Source: Carya illinoinensis (Eukaryota > Streptophyta > Magnoliopsida > Fagales > Juglandaceae). From it: DNA of 64,000 nucleotides. The notes beneath the pieces were generated by a model, which saw nothing but the letters and a program-made list of their open reading frames with translations, made no database searches and was not told where the DNA came from. The stretch lies in NCBI RefSeq assembly GCF_018687715.1, contig NC_056760.1, forward strand, positions 34,083,501 through 34,147,500, read 5' to 3'. Position numbers and translations under genes: made by a program. Below, one piece after another: positions 33,612-43,960 of the stretch (its first letter is position 1; every line of letters starts with the position of its first letter).

Positions 33612-34859
33612 TTTTTTTTATGAAAATATGCTTCATTGCATTCATTCAGTAAATGAAATTACAACTGTGATTTATCAATATAGGAGAACCAGACTATAAG
33701 TCAACTAACGCAATTGTTCAAGAGCTTCCTTGCACACAAAGTGACGGACATTCTCTTAACTTCTAAATCTCTTAAAATAGAGAATAAACGCTCTGTATAA
33801 TCAAAGACGGGATGACCCCTCTAACCTCTAGGGAGGCGGAATACGGGAGACAACACTATGAACAAATAGTCCAATAGCATATACCTACACTAAAACTAAA
33901 TAAAATAGACAAACCCACAAAACAAAACAAAACACCAACAAAGACAACCCAACCACAAGCACGGCATGAGCTCTGACGGCACACCCTCCGTAGGTAGTTG
34001 GCATCACGAGCCCCAACGACACGAGCACCCAGCTTGCATACAGACCACATCAACCTCCATAGCGAAGGCCGGCCGTATGACCACCGGCCATAACATCACC
34101 CGCCGCTCTCAGCTCTTTGCCTCATATTGAGGCCGATCAACAACTCATTACCTCACCATGGACAACACAAGAAATGAAATAGAACAACAAACAAACAAAA
34201 CCATTGCAGCAGACACAGACACCTACGACAGCGTGAAGCCGTGGAAGGCACAAAAAAACAAACTCCAAAAAATGGAGGTACATGACACACCCACCGACGA
34301 CACCAACCAACAATGGCAAAAGCCGTGCAGGAACACAAAAGCTGGACAATGAAAGAATAGAAAAATAGAACATAAAATAGCCGACAAAACAGAGGTCATG
34401 CTAGATGCAAACTACTCTGGGAGAAAACCACCGCTCGGAAATTGAAGTACTAAAGTCTGAGGATCTAAAAAACTGAGAAACATCGTCTGCAGGTGGCCCC
34501 TTGGTGGCGCGTGACAGCCACACGCCGCAGAAAGTCGAGACTTTGTCCCACAAGTGCCGGCAACACCCCACTCCTTCTCGCACCACGTTCAATGGACTTG
34601 TAGATCGGCAGCTGACCAACATCCTGGAGAGGCGTGTGTTGACGGTAGGTGGATGGATAGTCCGGAGTCACTTCCTCCCTTATTGGCCTGAAAAAAAACC
34701 AAAAAAGAAAAAAAAACTACAAACAGAGAAAGGGAGGGGATCAGGAGCCGAAGCTCCCCCCCGGTCTCGCGACTCTGGGTTGGGGACGATCAGAGAGAAA
34801 GAAAGGGTTTATAGAGAGATGGAGGGTAGGAGGGAATTTTGTTCATCAAACTCTCTCCC
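33612..34859 (-). mobile_element. Non-coding poly(A) retroposon, 1.25 kb, with 17 bp target-site duplication
   Basis: The minus strand ends in a poly(A) (T run at 33610-33619). Flanks AATTCACAGTAATACTT (33595-33611) and AATTCACAGTAAGACTT (34860-34876) are a 17 bp duplication with one mismatch. The insert is much richer in G and C than its surroundings between ~33820 and 34850. No long conserved frame, reverse transcriptase or internal pol III boxes were found. It could be a 5'-truncated LINE UTR, a Sadhu-like non-autonomous retroposon, or a processed transcript of unknown origin. Confidence 0.72.
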
Positions 34860-34876
34860 AATTCACAGTAAGACTT

Positions 34877-35374
34877 GGTCATCACGAGTTAAAACTTTTA
34901 ACATCACATTTTTTTTTTTTTACATCGAATTGACATCGTCACAAAAAACGTGGCCAATTACAAGATTGTTCTTCATGTGTAAATACTTATTTGCCACAAG
35001 AGTATTTATCTTTTGCCACGAAATTGACCTGCCGTAAAAGATAATAAAATAAAAACCACCCCTTCATCCCCGCAATACTCCTCTCCATTATTTTCTTTCC
35101 TTTCTTCCCGAAACACACCCCCCCTGCCCCCCCCCCCAACCACCTCGTTATAATCAATTACGTCCCTTTCCCTATGACTGAGCCGCCTCTAGAGGTCTAT
35201 CCATATGCAAATACTCTCTCGTGCTTTACTCCTCTCTCGCTCACTGTGTTCCTTTTCCCATTTCCAGGAAGCCCAAGCTCTAACCTGAAATCCCCTGCCT
35301 TCTTGTTTTCCTATATATATTGTGATTTTGATCATATAAGCTTGTCTTATTTTTGATCTTTTTATTGAATGCAG
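34877..35374 (+). other. CACTA-2 interior: leader-like CT-rich segment
   Basis: After the retroposon, motifs related to TTGCCACAA continue to ~35035. From ~35060 the base composition changes to C- and CT-rich DNA, including a C run near 35118-35142, resembling a gene 5' leader; an acceptor-like TTTCCAG is at ~35262. No long open frame of known family. Confidence 0.4.
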
Positions 35375-35473
35375 GGTTCATCAGCTGTTAGGAACCCTAG
35401 GAGAAGATCTAGGGTTGCAACCTCAAGCAAACCTTTTTCATCTACTACCAAACGAGGCTCTGAGAAGAAAAAG
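35375..35473 (+). pseudogene. Possible captured host exon inside CACTA-2
   Basis: A 99 bp block (exactly 33 codons, open in phase 0) is bordered by a pyrimidine tract plus TGCAG (35370-35374) and by GTATGC (35474 on), the pattern of an internal plant exon. The encoded segment is rich in Ser, Arg and Lys (SSAVRNPRRRSRV start) and matches no transposon protein I know. Upstream 35170-35370 looks like a leader and intron: CT-rich, with GAATGCAG. The parent gene is not recognised. It could also be a chance splice-like pattern. Confidence 0.42.
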
Positions 35474-38214
35474 GTATGCCATTCATCACTTGTTTTCGGT
35501 TTCCTTTGTGCATCTCTCCATTGGCCTCCTCCCCAGCTCTTTTCTTCATTCCCAAAGGCTGGAACCCTAGCCTAAATCTCCTCGAGGAGAGGGATAAACA
35601 TAGGTAAGCTTCCAAATTTTGGTTTCCATTTTTGGGGATTTTGATTGGCAACCTAAGGTTGCTTTGAAAATTTTGTTTCGCTTCTAGCCGAGAGTCCTCC
35701 TCCATTCCTTCGGATCACACACTTCCATTTCCCTTGTTTTGATGTGTAAATTTTAACCTTATGGAGTAGAAGAACAAGTTAGGTAACACTCTTAGTTCCT
35801 AAAAATCTCATGGTTGGATTTATGCTAAGCAAACCATGGCATGCTATTTAGTTTTCTGAAAAATCTGTCGTTGGCCGACTGTGTGTAGTGGCTTCCAAAT
35901 TCGACTTCTCATTTATTTTCCTCTGATGCTTGTTTAGTTGGGTGGATAGAGTTAAAAATCATGCAACCATAGCTTGAGGCGGCGAAATGCAATCTTCTAC
36001 CCTGTTTTCATTTTCGTTATGTAGCATTGGAAAAAAAAAAAAATTTATGGCTATTCATTGCCTTTTTTGAGTTTGAATCATGTGTTGACAATGTTTAACC
36101 CTTTATTTATATGTGTTAAACTAGTGGATATGAGAATATATTTTTGTAACACTTTTCTTCAAGATTAATAGCCTAAATAAGCAACCACGGATTTTCTTCA
36201 AATTAGTAGGTTCGATAATAATTTTTTGGTTTGCCAAGAGCTACTCTTGCTGTTTATGCTATGCTTTCACAAAAAAATAATGTTCTTATCAAGTTTTCTT
36301 CAAATCTAGTATGCTTGGTTTATGTAGCTGAGATTGTGGTTAAATGAGGGATGTTTAAGAGCATGAATATACTAAAGATGCTAGTTGTCCATGGTACTGC
36401 AGAAAATTCTGGGGCTACAACCAATCCATTTCATCCCTATTTTTCATTTGCATCTTTTGCTCAACCAAAGTTATTTGTTTGTATGAGAAACTATTGAAAC
36501 TGCAATGGGCATAAAGGAAGTAATTTGCCTTGTTTAATTGCAAATTTTGTGTATGAAAAAGGGTTGCTATAACATGTGATGTGGCATGCCATACTGTAAA
36601 TGCCATTCCACTTAAAACTGTAAAACTTGTTTATTTTTGAAAAAGGGTTGTTGTATTTTGTTTGTTTTTTAAAAATGATTGTTTTTGTAAAACTTGAAAA
36701 AGGGTTGTTGTAATTTTTTTGTTTTTCCCATTTCTTTTCAAACTACCTAGAAATTGTTGTTTGTATTTGAATATTTCTCATTTTATTTTGATTGAGCTCA
36801 ACTTTAGACTGATTGGCATAAGAACTTGGACAGGGAAGAGAACACCACAAATTGCAGGGGTAACATTGCAAGTTTCACAACAGTCAAAGAAGCACAAACA
36901 ATGTATTATGGTCCATCTCTAGAAAACTAGTGTAAGTGCTTGTTGTTAATTAATTTTTGTATATCCTTGTTTTTTTTTTTTTTTTTTTTGTCTATCCTTG
37001 TTAGTTAATTATCCAATTTGCATGTCTTGTATAAGCACGCTTATACACACATAAGATGCATATTTACAACAATTAGTTTCCTACATTCGTAATAAATCCT
37101 TATTTTGACATCTTGGATTTTAGATCATGTCCCCTCCATAAATATGGTTGTGCAATCATACATATTTGTTCTATCTTTACTTATCAGAAAATGATTCTTG
37201 CTGAATATGTATGCCGAAATAATTATACTTCTCCTCCTTGTTTGGTACATAAGTTAATTACCTACTTGTATGGAAAGTCTAGCTAGTTAAACTCTGCAAC
37301 TGTTATTTTTATTGACTTATGTACAAAAAATTATTTCTTCCGTAAGTGAGAGGAGGGGAAACCGGAGAGTCATAAAAGTGACTTTAATTGGATGTGGGTT
37401 TAGTTCCAATTCTGATCTATTTTACTACAACTACTGGCGATAATATTGGGATTTTTGTTACAATACTAGATTTCGGTGTGGGTTAAATCCAATTTTGGGA
37501 ACATCTTTTTTTGGATTTTGATATGTTGGAGAAGTAGTGAAAAGTCTTAGCCGCAGTAGTACATGAAAAGTATTGATCTTAAATTGCAATTACTAGCTAG
37601 CTAGCGAGGACCCATATCAGACATAGTAACCTCATTTAGAGATTTCTTTGATGATTCTGATTTAGCTTCAGTGTATAATTGAGATGATAATGCAAGATCA
37701 TTTTTAATCAATGCTAATTCTAGATTTTCGAAAGTAGTTGCAAAAAAATGCAGGTTGTGAGGGTGCTAGGAAGATGCTTGCAACTTTAGTCTATTTGTAG
37801 GAGCTTCTTGAACACAGTAAACCGATGTGAATGCATTTCAAAACTTCATGTCTTGTCCACTGATCACCGTCCACTGATCACCCAAGGGTGGATCAATCAA
37901 CTCCAAACTTGTTCCATTGGCCCATTGTTGCCATGCCTATGTAAATGAGATGAATCATAAAATTAGTGTACTTAATCTTCCATGGATTGATCCTTGTAAA
38001 TTAGATGAACCATAAAATTAGTGTACTCAATTTGATAGATTTCAATAATTTGCTGACCTTTTCTTTGAGTGAGTAGTTACCATAAGTTTTTGGTTATTTT
38101 TGTCTCCTCTAATAATATTTTAATTATATTTACTCTTCTTTATTGTGAGTTGAGACTCATGTTACTCGTTATTTCGATTTCTATCTTCAAGCCATAGTGG
38201 GAAAAGCTATTTGA
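35474..38214. other. CACTA-2 interior, intron-like non-coding DNA
   Basis: T-rich, intron-like sequence of 2.7 kb. A short direct repeat (TGTAAAACTTG...GAAAAAGGGTTGTTGTA) is at ~36618-36655 and ~36685-36715. A T run is at ~36970-36988. An AG-bordered block near 36835-36925 could be another exon but has no clear frame. No recognised gene. Confidence 0.4.
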
Positions 38215-38713
38215 GTTTTTTTGCCACCAACACTCATATTAAAAGAACTGGTTGCAATCATATAAGCTGTTGGGCAACAAGATTTTGCGACAAATGTCAT
38301 GGCGAATAAAGCATATTTGTCAAAAAGATTAATTATCACAAAAACAACTCTTGTCAAGATGTAGTTAGTGAAAACAAACTATATGCTACTAAAATTGCGA
38401 CAAAGCTGCTCATGGATAATATGTTTTGCAGACTATTTGGCTTCACAAATAATGGCTTATTTGTCACCGCAATAGAGAGGTTGGCAACAGAATTTGCCAC
38501 AACCAAAAACATTTATTGCCACAATGGAATCTCATGGTAATAAGTTAGCTTTTTCCATGAAATAAGTTGTTGGTGGGTAAATTATTATTTTTCATGAATT
38601 ATATGTCACAAATGTGCCACCATAAAAATTGGTGGGAAATATTTTTTTTCCACTTAACCTACACTTGTTTTGACCACTGCTCCTCACGGGGAAAATTGAG
38701 ATTTATTGTAGGG
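38215..38713. repeat. CACTA-2 3' subterminal region and right terminus
   Basis: Variants of TTGCCACAA, TTGCGACAAA and TTTGTCAC recur about every 30-60 bp in both orientations from 38220 to 38640. Similar motifs occur near the left end (33569-33580) and after the retroposon (34980-35030). The terminus ends at 38713. Confidence 0.6.
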
Positions 38714-38716
38714 GGG

Positions 38717-39451
38717 ATAGTATTCACGTCACAAAACTCATTCTTTTATAATAAATCTCAAGTTCTTTATTTTTTTTTTTCAAATACTATACGATACTTA
38801 CAATCTACTAAACTGCATCGAATATTACTTTCTCATCTAACATTACTTTCTTCTCTATCTTACTTCACCCATTCCCCCACCTGTTTTCCCCTATCGATTT
38901 ACGATGAGAAGCTGGTAGTATCACCTCTATTCCAGCCGCATGCGTGATGTGAGTTAATTAACACCTGGCAAAGTTATGACACGAATGAAACTTGAAGAAT
39001 TCATAAAGGAACATGACACGTTCATTTGTTTTCTTTTTTAATTTTAAAATATTGACCGTACATAACATGACACTTATATTTATTATGATGAAAAAAGCTA
39101 CACTCACAAATAAATTGGTCCGGATTGGATCCCAATTGTTTTTTTTTTCACATAGTATTTATATTTTCAAACATCGGTAAGTTTCAGATAGCCTAATAGA
39201 AGTACTCTAATAAGCATGACCAATTTTAATGCAAAATTAAAAAAACTAATAAGAAAAATAGTAATACTAGGGATAAGCCTCAAATGCAGAAGGCTTGTGC
39301 AATTCTTCTATAAAAAAATAGACTCTATAAAAAATAAAAATAAAAAAGTAATTTTTTCTAGTAAGATCTACATTTTTATAAAATAACCCACATGAAATTT
39401 GTACATTTGAAATTTATATATCATTATTCTATCTAAATGAACATGAACTAA
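38717..39451. other. Non-coding spacer
   Basis: AT-rich sequence with short T or A runs. A 126-codon frame crossing 38567-38947 mostly covers CACTA-2 and has no domain. Nothing else seen. Confidence 0.4.
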
Positions 39452-39655
39452 GGCTATGTTTGGATGTTGAGTTGAGATGAAAATTGAAAGTTAAGTAAAA
39501 TTTTGTTAGAATATTATTTTTTAATATTATTATTATTTTGAGATTTGTAAAAGTTGAATTATTTATTATCTTTTATGTCATAATTTAATAAAATTGTAAT
39601 AATTATATGAAATGAGTTTAGATGAGTTTGGAAACCAAACTAACCCAAACGAATA
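39452..39655. mobile_element. MITE, hAT-like family copy 1
   Basis: Starts GGCTATGTTTGGATGTTGAG and contains an AT-rich core (TTAGAATATTATTTTTTAAT). It ends near AGTTTGGAAACC, which complements the start loosely (GTTTGG). AACTAA is present at both edges, perhaps part of an 8 bp duplication. The same core recurs at 41035-41130. It is short, non-coding and shows miniature inverted-repeat structure. Superfamily assignment is tentative. Confidence 0.5.
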
Positions 39656-39771
39656 CCACCCAAGTTAATACCCACATACCATGAATATATTTGTCAAGTC
39701 AGGGACGATTAATTGCCGTGTCAACTTGTCGTATCAGCTTGAATGAAATGTCACAAGATAGCGTCAATTTA

Positions 39772-40145
39772 AGAGCATCCTTATTGGATTATCCAAATGT
39801 AAATGTAAAATTTGCATAATATGACATGATTTTACATTTAGTTATTTCATTCAAAACTTATTTCCACATTAAATTATCCATATATTAGTCAAAATAATAA
39901 AAAAAAATATAAATTTAATATATTTTTTCAATATTTTTTTCTATTAATTTTTTTTCTAAATTAAGAGCTTATATGAACATACATTATTATTTTTTATTAA
40001 TGAGAATTGGGAGGGAGAATAAAGGGAGAGAGTGCATTTAGAGTGCACTTCCGCCCACTCATCATGGTTAGTTGTGTTGCTATTTGTAATTTGTTCAACA
40101 ATGAATGATTGGATGATAGACATTGCCATTGGACCATGATGCTCC
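39772..40145. mobile_element. MITE, PIF/Harbinger (Tourist)-like
   Basis: 374 bp flanked by TTA on both sides (39769-39771 and 40146-40148). The left end AGAGCATCCTTATTGGA and the right end complement GGAGCATCATGGTCCAATG form imperfect inverted repeats. A 3 bp TTA duplication and no coding frame are the features of Tourist-type MITEs. Confidence 0.6.
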
Positions 40146-40148
40146 TTA

Positions 40149-40985
40149 TTGCTGTTACTTATTAATTGTTATCTAGGGCTTTGGGGGTTATCTTCATCCT
40201 CGACTAAATAGTTGAACAATCATTTTATTGTTTTAAGTTGATTTTGGAGTTTAAGTTATAAATGATAGTATAAAGAATAATCTAAAAGGCCTATTGCATA
40301 TTTTTAACTAAGTAAAAAAAAAAGTTTAAACCTGACTTTGCTCCGATAAATCAAAGTCAGAGTCGGAGTCAAATTTCAGATAGCGACTCCAACTCAATCA
40401 TTGCTCCGCCCTAGTCCAAAGTGTACTAACATTCACACATCGTTAGGGACATGCGTTTTGTTTAAGAACTACCACCTCTAATTGTATCTACACTTCATTG
40501 AGATCCATATTCAACCCTTTTTATATCCTACTGCGATTAGATTTTCCTTCTGCAAATGAAACCATATTCACGTGCAACCAAAATGGTAGTTTTGCATGAT
40601 CTACGTTTTACTTGTTTCTTTGTGGAACTAATAATATGGTAGATTCAATTGAAAAGTCATGGATTCATATGATTTATATAACATAAAATCTCCCTTTTAA
40701 ACTTAAATAGTGTGAAAAGAAATAGGGTCGATGAGATATAAATTAGATGTCATGTAAAGACATGAACTTGATTGTTGGCCGGATCGTTTCTACGCAAACC
40801 CAGCACCCTCGAGGTGGTCCTAGTTAGCGAAATTTCGCAAAAAGGGAAAGCATCAATAAATTATAAAAAGCCATGACCCTGGTGATCGTTACCCTCACTG
40901 ATTCACGAATGCAACATATATACTTAAATTTTTTTTTTAGTCATCCAACGCACAATATTAATTATATATGCCACTGCAGAACCAT
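40149..40985. other. Non-coding spacer
   Basis: Unique-looking AT-rich DNA. No open frame with similarity, no RNA gene or repeat was recognised. Confidence 0.4.
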
Positions 40986-41257
40986 TTTTAATTTCCTTAT
41001 TTGAAAAATAAGATGATATTATAAATTTAAAATATTGTTATAATATCATTCTTTAATATTATTTTTATTTTAAAATTTGAAAAAGTAGCATTATTTTTTT
41101 TATTTTGTTTGCAATTTTAGAAATATTGTAATGATTAGATGTAAAAATTAAAGATTTGTAACAAAAAAGTGTTTGTCTTTGAGTTATGTTTGAGAAAACA
41201 TTTATGAGAAATTTTGATATGAAATGAGAAAAGATGAGATGAATATAATTTTTCAAA
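40986..41257. mobile_element. MITE, hAT-like family copy 2, diverged
   Basis: Shares with 39452-39655 the order of blocks: ATATTGTTATAATATCATTCTTTAAT, an A/T core ending AAATTTGAAAAAGT, and a TTGTAATGATTAGATG block. It continues with AAATGAGAAAAGATGAGATGA (~41222-41242). Ends are too eroded to define a duplication. Confidence 0.5.
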
Positions 41258-41279
41258 TCTGCCCTTAACATTACGGAGA

Positions 41280-41605
41280 TTTATGATTTAAAAATGATAA
41301 CTAACCTGACTTGAGAGGTTCGCGATCGGAAGGTTATCCCCTCAGGTCGGATGCTGACCATCGAATTTGGCTGAAAGCGAGCCATTTTAAGTTTAAGACG
41401 TAATAATTGGACGTGTAGTTATCCCATCCAAATCTTGATCCCTAGATAGGTTCCGTGCTGCAGACTGTGGCAAGGTTGGTGTGTGTTGCCAACCTTCAGG
41501 ACGTTAAGACACTTCATCCAGACATTTATGGTCCAAAATGAACCATTGCGTGCCATGTCAGTGCAGAAACTTCATTTTGTAAGATTTATACGTAAACAAA
41601 ACACT
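41280..41605 (+). repeat. LTR-like segment A, copy 1
   Basis: Closely related to 60264-60590, same orientation: shared blocks include CCCTAGATAGGTTC, GTGCTGCAGA, GTTGCCAACCTT and AGGACGTTAAGACACTT. Copy 2 is followed by a TATA box, so this may be a fragment of an LTR U3 region, possibly the 5' LTR of the Tat-like element. Confidence 0.6.
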
Positions 41606-41789
41606 TCCCTTTTTGGAAAGATGCAAATTCAAAAAGTTTTAGCGAGCAAATGTTGTACAAAAACTAATTATATTGAATGTTAAGATAAATTTAAACATTC
41701 AAATTGTTGGGACAACGTGTTTGAATTTTTTATGTTATTTTTGAATAATCATATAAAAAGTTATTTATAAAATAATCATAGTGGAGGGA

Positions 41790-42000
41790 TAAATATACCC
41801 TCCTGGCAAATGGGCCGATCCCCCATTCTGTGCAAGTCCATAGACCCAAGATCATTGACCAATCTAGCGAAGAGTTGGGGTCATTAGAAGTATTATCATG
41901 GAACCCTAGTGTGACCATCATTAATGACAAATTGATAAGATCACTGCAAACAACTTCCAGCAAGATCAAGTCCTAAGTTGCTTGCCTAGGAAAATGCCCA
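41790..42000 (+). repeat. Gypsy-associated segment B, copy 1
   Basis: Related to 59395-59620, same orientation: shared blocks include GCAAATGGGC, CCTCCT, ATCATTGACC, TCTAGCGAA, GGGGTCAT and AGTTGCTTGCC. It lies just upstream of the protease region here and before LTR-like DNA in copy 2. Function unknown. Confidence 0.55.
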
Positions 42001-42084
42001 TGTCAAATAAGGAGAATCACACAAGAGAACTCCATGAGAGCCCCTCACCAAAGCCTAAACAGGAACAATGCCCCATTGGCGAAA

Positions 42085-43960
42085 TCCGCATGATCGTAGG
42101 GGGATTCGTTGGTGGCAGTTCAACATCATTCAAGAGGAACGCCTAGGCACTGAGGGCAAGGTATGAGGAAGTCTATAGCATTCAGAGACCCGTTAAGCAA
42201 GCAAGGGCTAAACCAACAACTGCCATCTCTTTTAATGACGACGATTGCATAGGGGTAATCTACCCGCACAATGACTCGCTAGTAGTAACAATGTTGGTAG
42301 CCAACTTCACCACCTAAAGAATATTGGTCGACAACAATAGTTCAACTGATGTCCTTTTTTGGGACAACTTTGTGAAGATGGAATCGACCAAGGCCGATTG
42401 TGCCCCGCACCCACTCCACTGAAAGGGTTCTCAAGGAAATAGTACAATTAGTGGTCTGCATCACCCTACCAATATCCGCTGGAGTAGGGCCACGCATGGC
42501 CACCACCATGACCAATTCCTTGGTAGTCAAGACCTGATCATCCTACAACATCATCGTCGGGTGATTGACCTTGAACGTATTGAAGGCTATCACCTTAATG
42601 TACCATTTGAAGATGAAGTTCCATAAAGATGTAGCCGGCAGGTGTTGGAAAGGTGCGAGGCAAATGGGTGTTAGCAAGGGAATGCTACATGTAGGAACTA
42701 AGGGACAAGGAAAAAGATGTGAAGGTAGTCGAACCATCCAAGCCTGCCAAACGACCGCTGCCCTTGCCATCTGAACTCATTGAGAGTGAGGTAGAGACCC
42801 GAGATGAGCGAAATTTGAAGTAGGACAAAGTCGATGAACCTTTTAAGCTGGTCTCCTCGGACAAAGCTTGCCTGAAATCAACAATGATAAGTGGCACGAA
42901 AATGAAGCCCAAAGTAAAACAACAACTGAAGCAGTTGCTTGCTGAGCACAGGGAAGTCTTCGTTTGGCGCCAAAAGGACATGCCTAGAATTGACACGGAA
43001 GTGATCAAACATCACCTTTGCATGAATCCTAAGGCAAAAATGCTAAATAAAAAAGGAGTTTCAGCACGGAAAAGCAAACCACGATAGTGGAGGAGGTCGA
43101 GTGCCTCTTGGCCATGGGATTCAATTGGGAGGCCCATTACCCCAAATAGCTCTCCAACATTGTCTTGATCAAGAAAGCGAATGGGAAAAATGGAGGATGT
43201 GTGTTGACTTGAAAGACCTGAACAAAGCATAACCAAAAGATAGTTTGCCCCTCACCTATATTAATATCATCAAAGAGTCGACAACAAGCTACCAGACATT
43301 GAGTTTCATGGATGCCTAATCCTAATACAATCGAAATTGGATGAGCCCAGGTGAACAAGAAAAGACCGCCTTCATAATGGATCGAGGGCTATATTGCTAC
43401 CAAGTGATGCACTTCAGCTAAAAAACTTCCAGTCCTACCTACGAGAGTTTGGTGAGCTAGATGTTAATCGAGAACATTAGTTGAAATATCGAAGTATACA
43501 TAGATGACCTATTGGTTAAGAGCAAAGAGCATGAACAAGATATACCATACTTGCGGGAAGCCTTTGGTGTACTGCAATGATATAGAATGAAACTCAACCC
43601 AACAAAGTGTGCTTTCGAAGTGGGGCTTGGCAAGTTTCTAGGCTTTATGGTATCGAAGAGAGGAACTAAAGCCAACCCAGAGAAGATCCAGGGGATCATT
43701 GATATGATGCAGCCTAAAAACATAAACAAGGTGCAGAGTTGATTGGTAGAATAGTGGCACTGAACGAGTTCATGTCCAGGTCTACAAACAAGTGCTTACC
43801 ATTCTTCTATGTCATGTAGAAGACCCATGACTGAAAAGGAGAATGTGAAAGGGCTTTCGTTCAACTAAAGGAGTATTTTTCAAATCCTCCACTCTTGAGC
43901 CAAACCAGAGAAGGGGAAGCCCTGCATTTGTATTTGTTGATGACACTGAAAGCTATGTCA
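42085..43960 (+). pseudogene. pol: Tat-like pol, protease and reverse transcriptase remnant
   Basis: The protease active-site region is readable at ~42325-42350 as VDNNSSTDVLF where V-D-N-G-S-S is normal, so the catalytic Gly is altered. EVFVWRQKDMPRID (~42955) and VLIKKANGK (~43165) mark the reverse transcriptase start. Later blocks (~43250-43740) include a GLYCYQV-type segment, YIDDLLVKS (~43495, the catalytic box) and a KCAFEV-GKFLGF segment. Stops appear every 20-60 codons. The lineage call rests on these blocks. Confidence 0.75.

Larger units (their letters stand above)
33392..38713. mobile_element. CACTA-2: non-autonomous CACTA element with captured sequence
   Basis: Left end TACTACAACAAATACTGG (33392 on) and right end ...TTATTGTAGGG (to 38713) are degenerate CACTACAA/TTGTAGTG termini. 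About 30 bp at each end pair as inverted repeats, including the CTTTTCCCATGA and TCACGGGGAAAA segments. Both sides are flanked by GGG (33389-33391 and 38714-38716), the 3 bp duplication of this superfamily. The 5.3 kb interior has no transposase. It contains a nested retroposon (33612-34859), a splice-bordered exon (35375-35473) and TTGCCACAA-type subterminal motifs. GGG in a G run is weak on its own; the terminal pairing is the main evidence. Confidence 0.68.

Noticed and set aside
34137..35037. Several overlapping 60-180 codon frames on both strands in the retroposon and its edge
   Set aside because: No domains, overlapping frames, and the duplication-bounded insert explains the region; GC-rich DNA gives chance open frames.
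38567..38947. 126-codon frame as a possible host gene
   Set aside because: It crosses the right end of CACTA-2, is low-complexity and has no domain.
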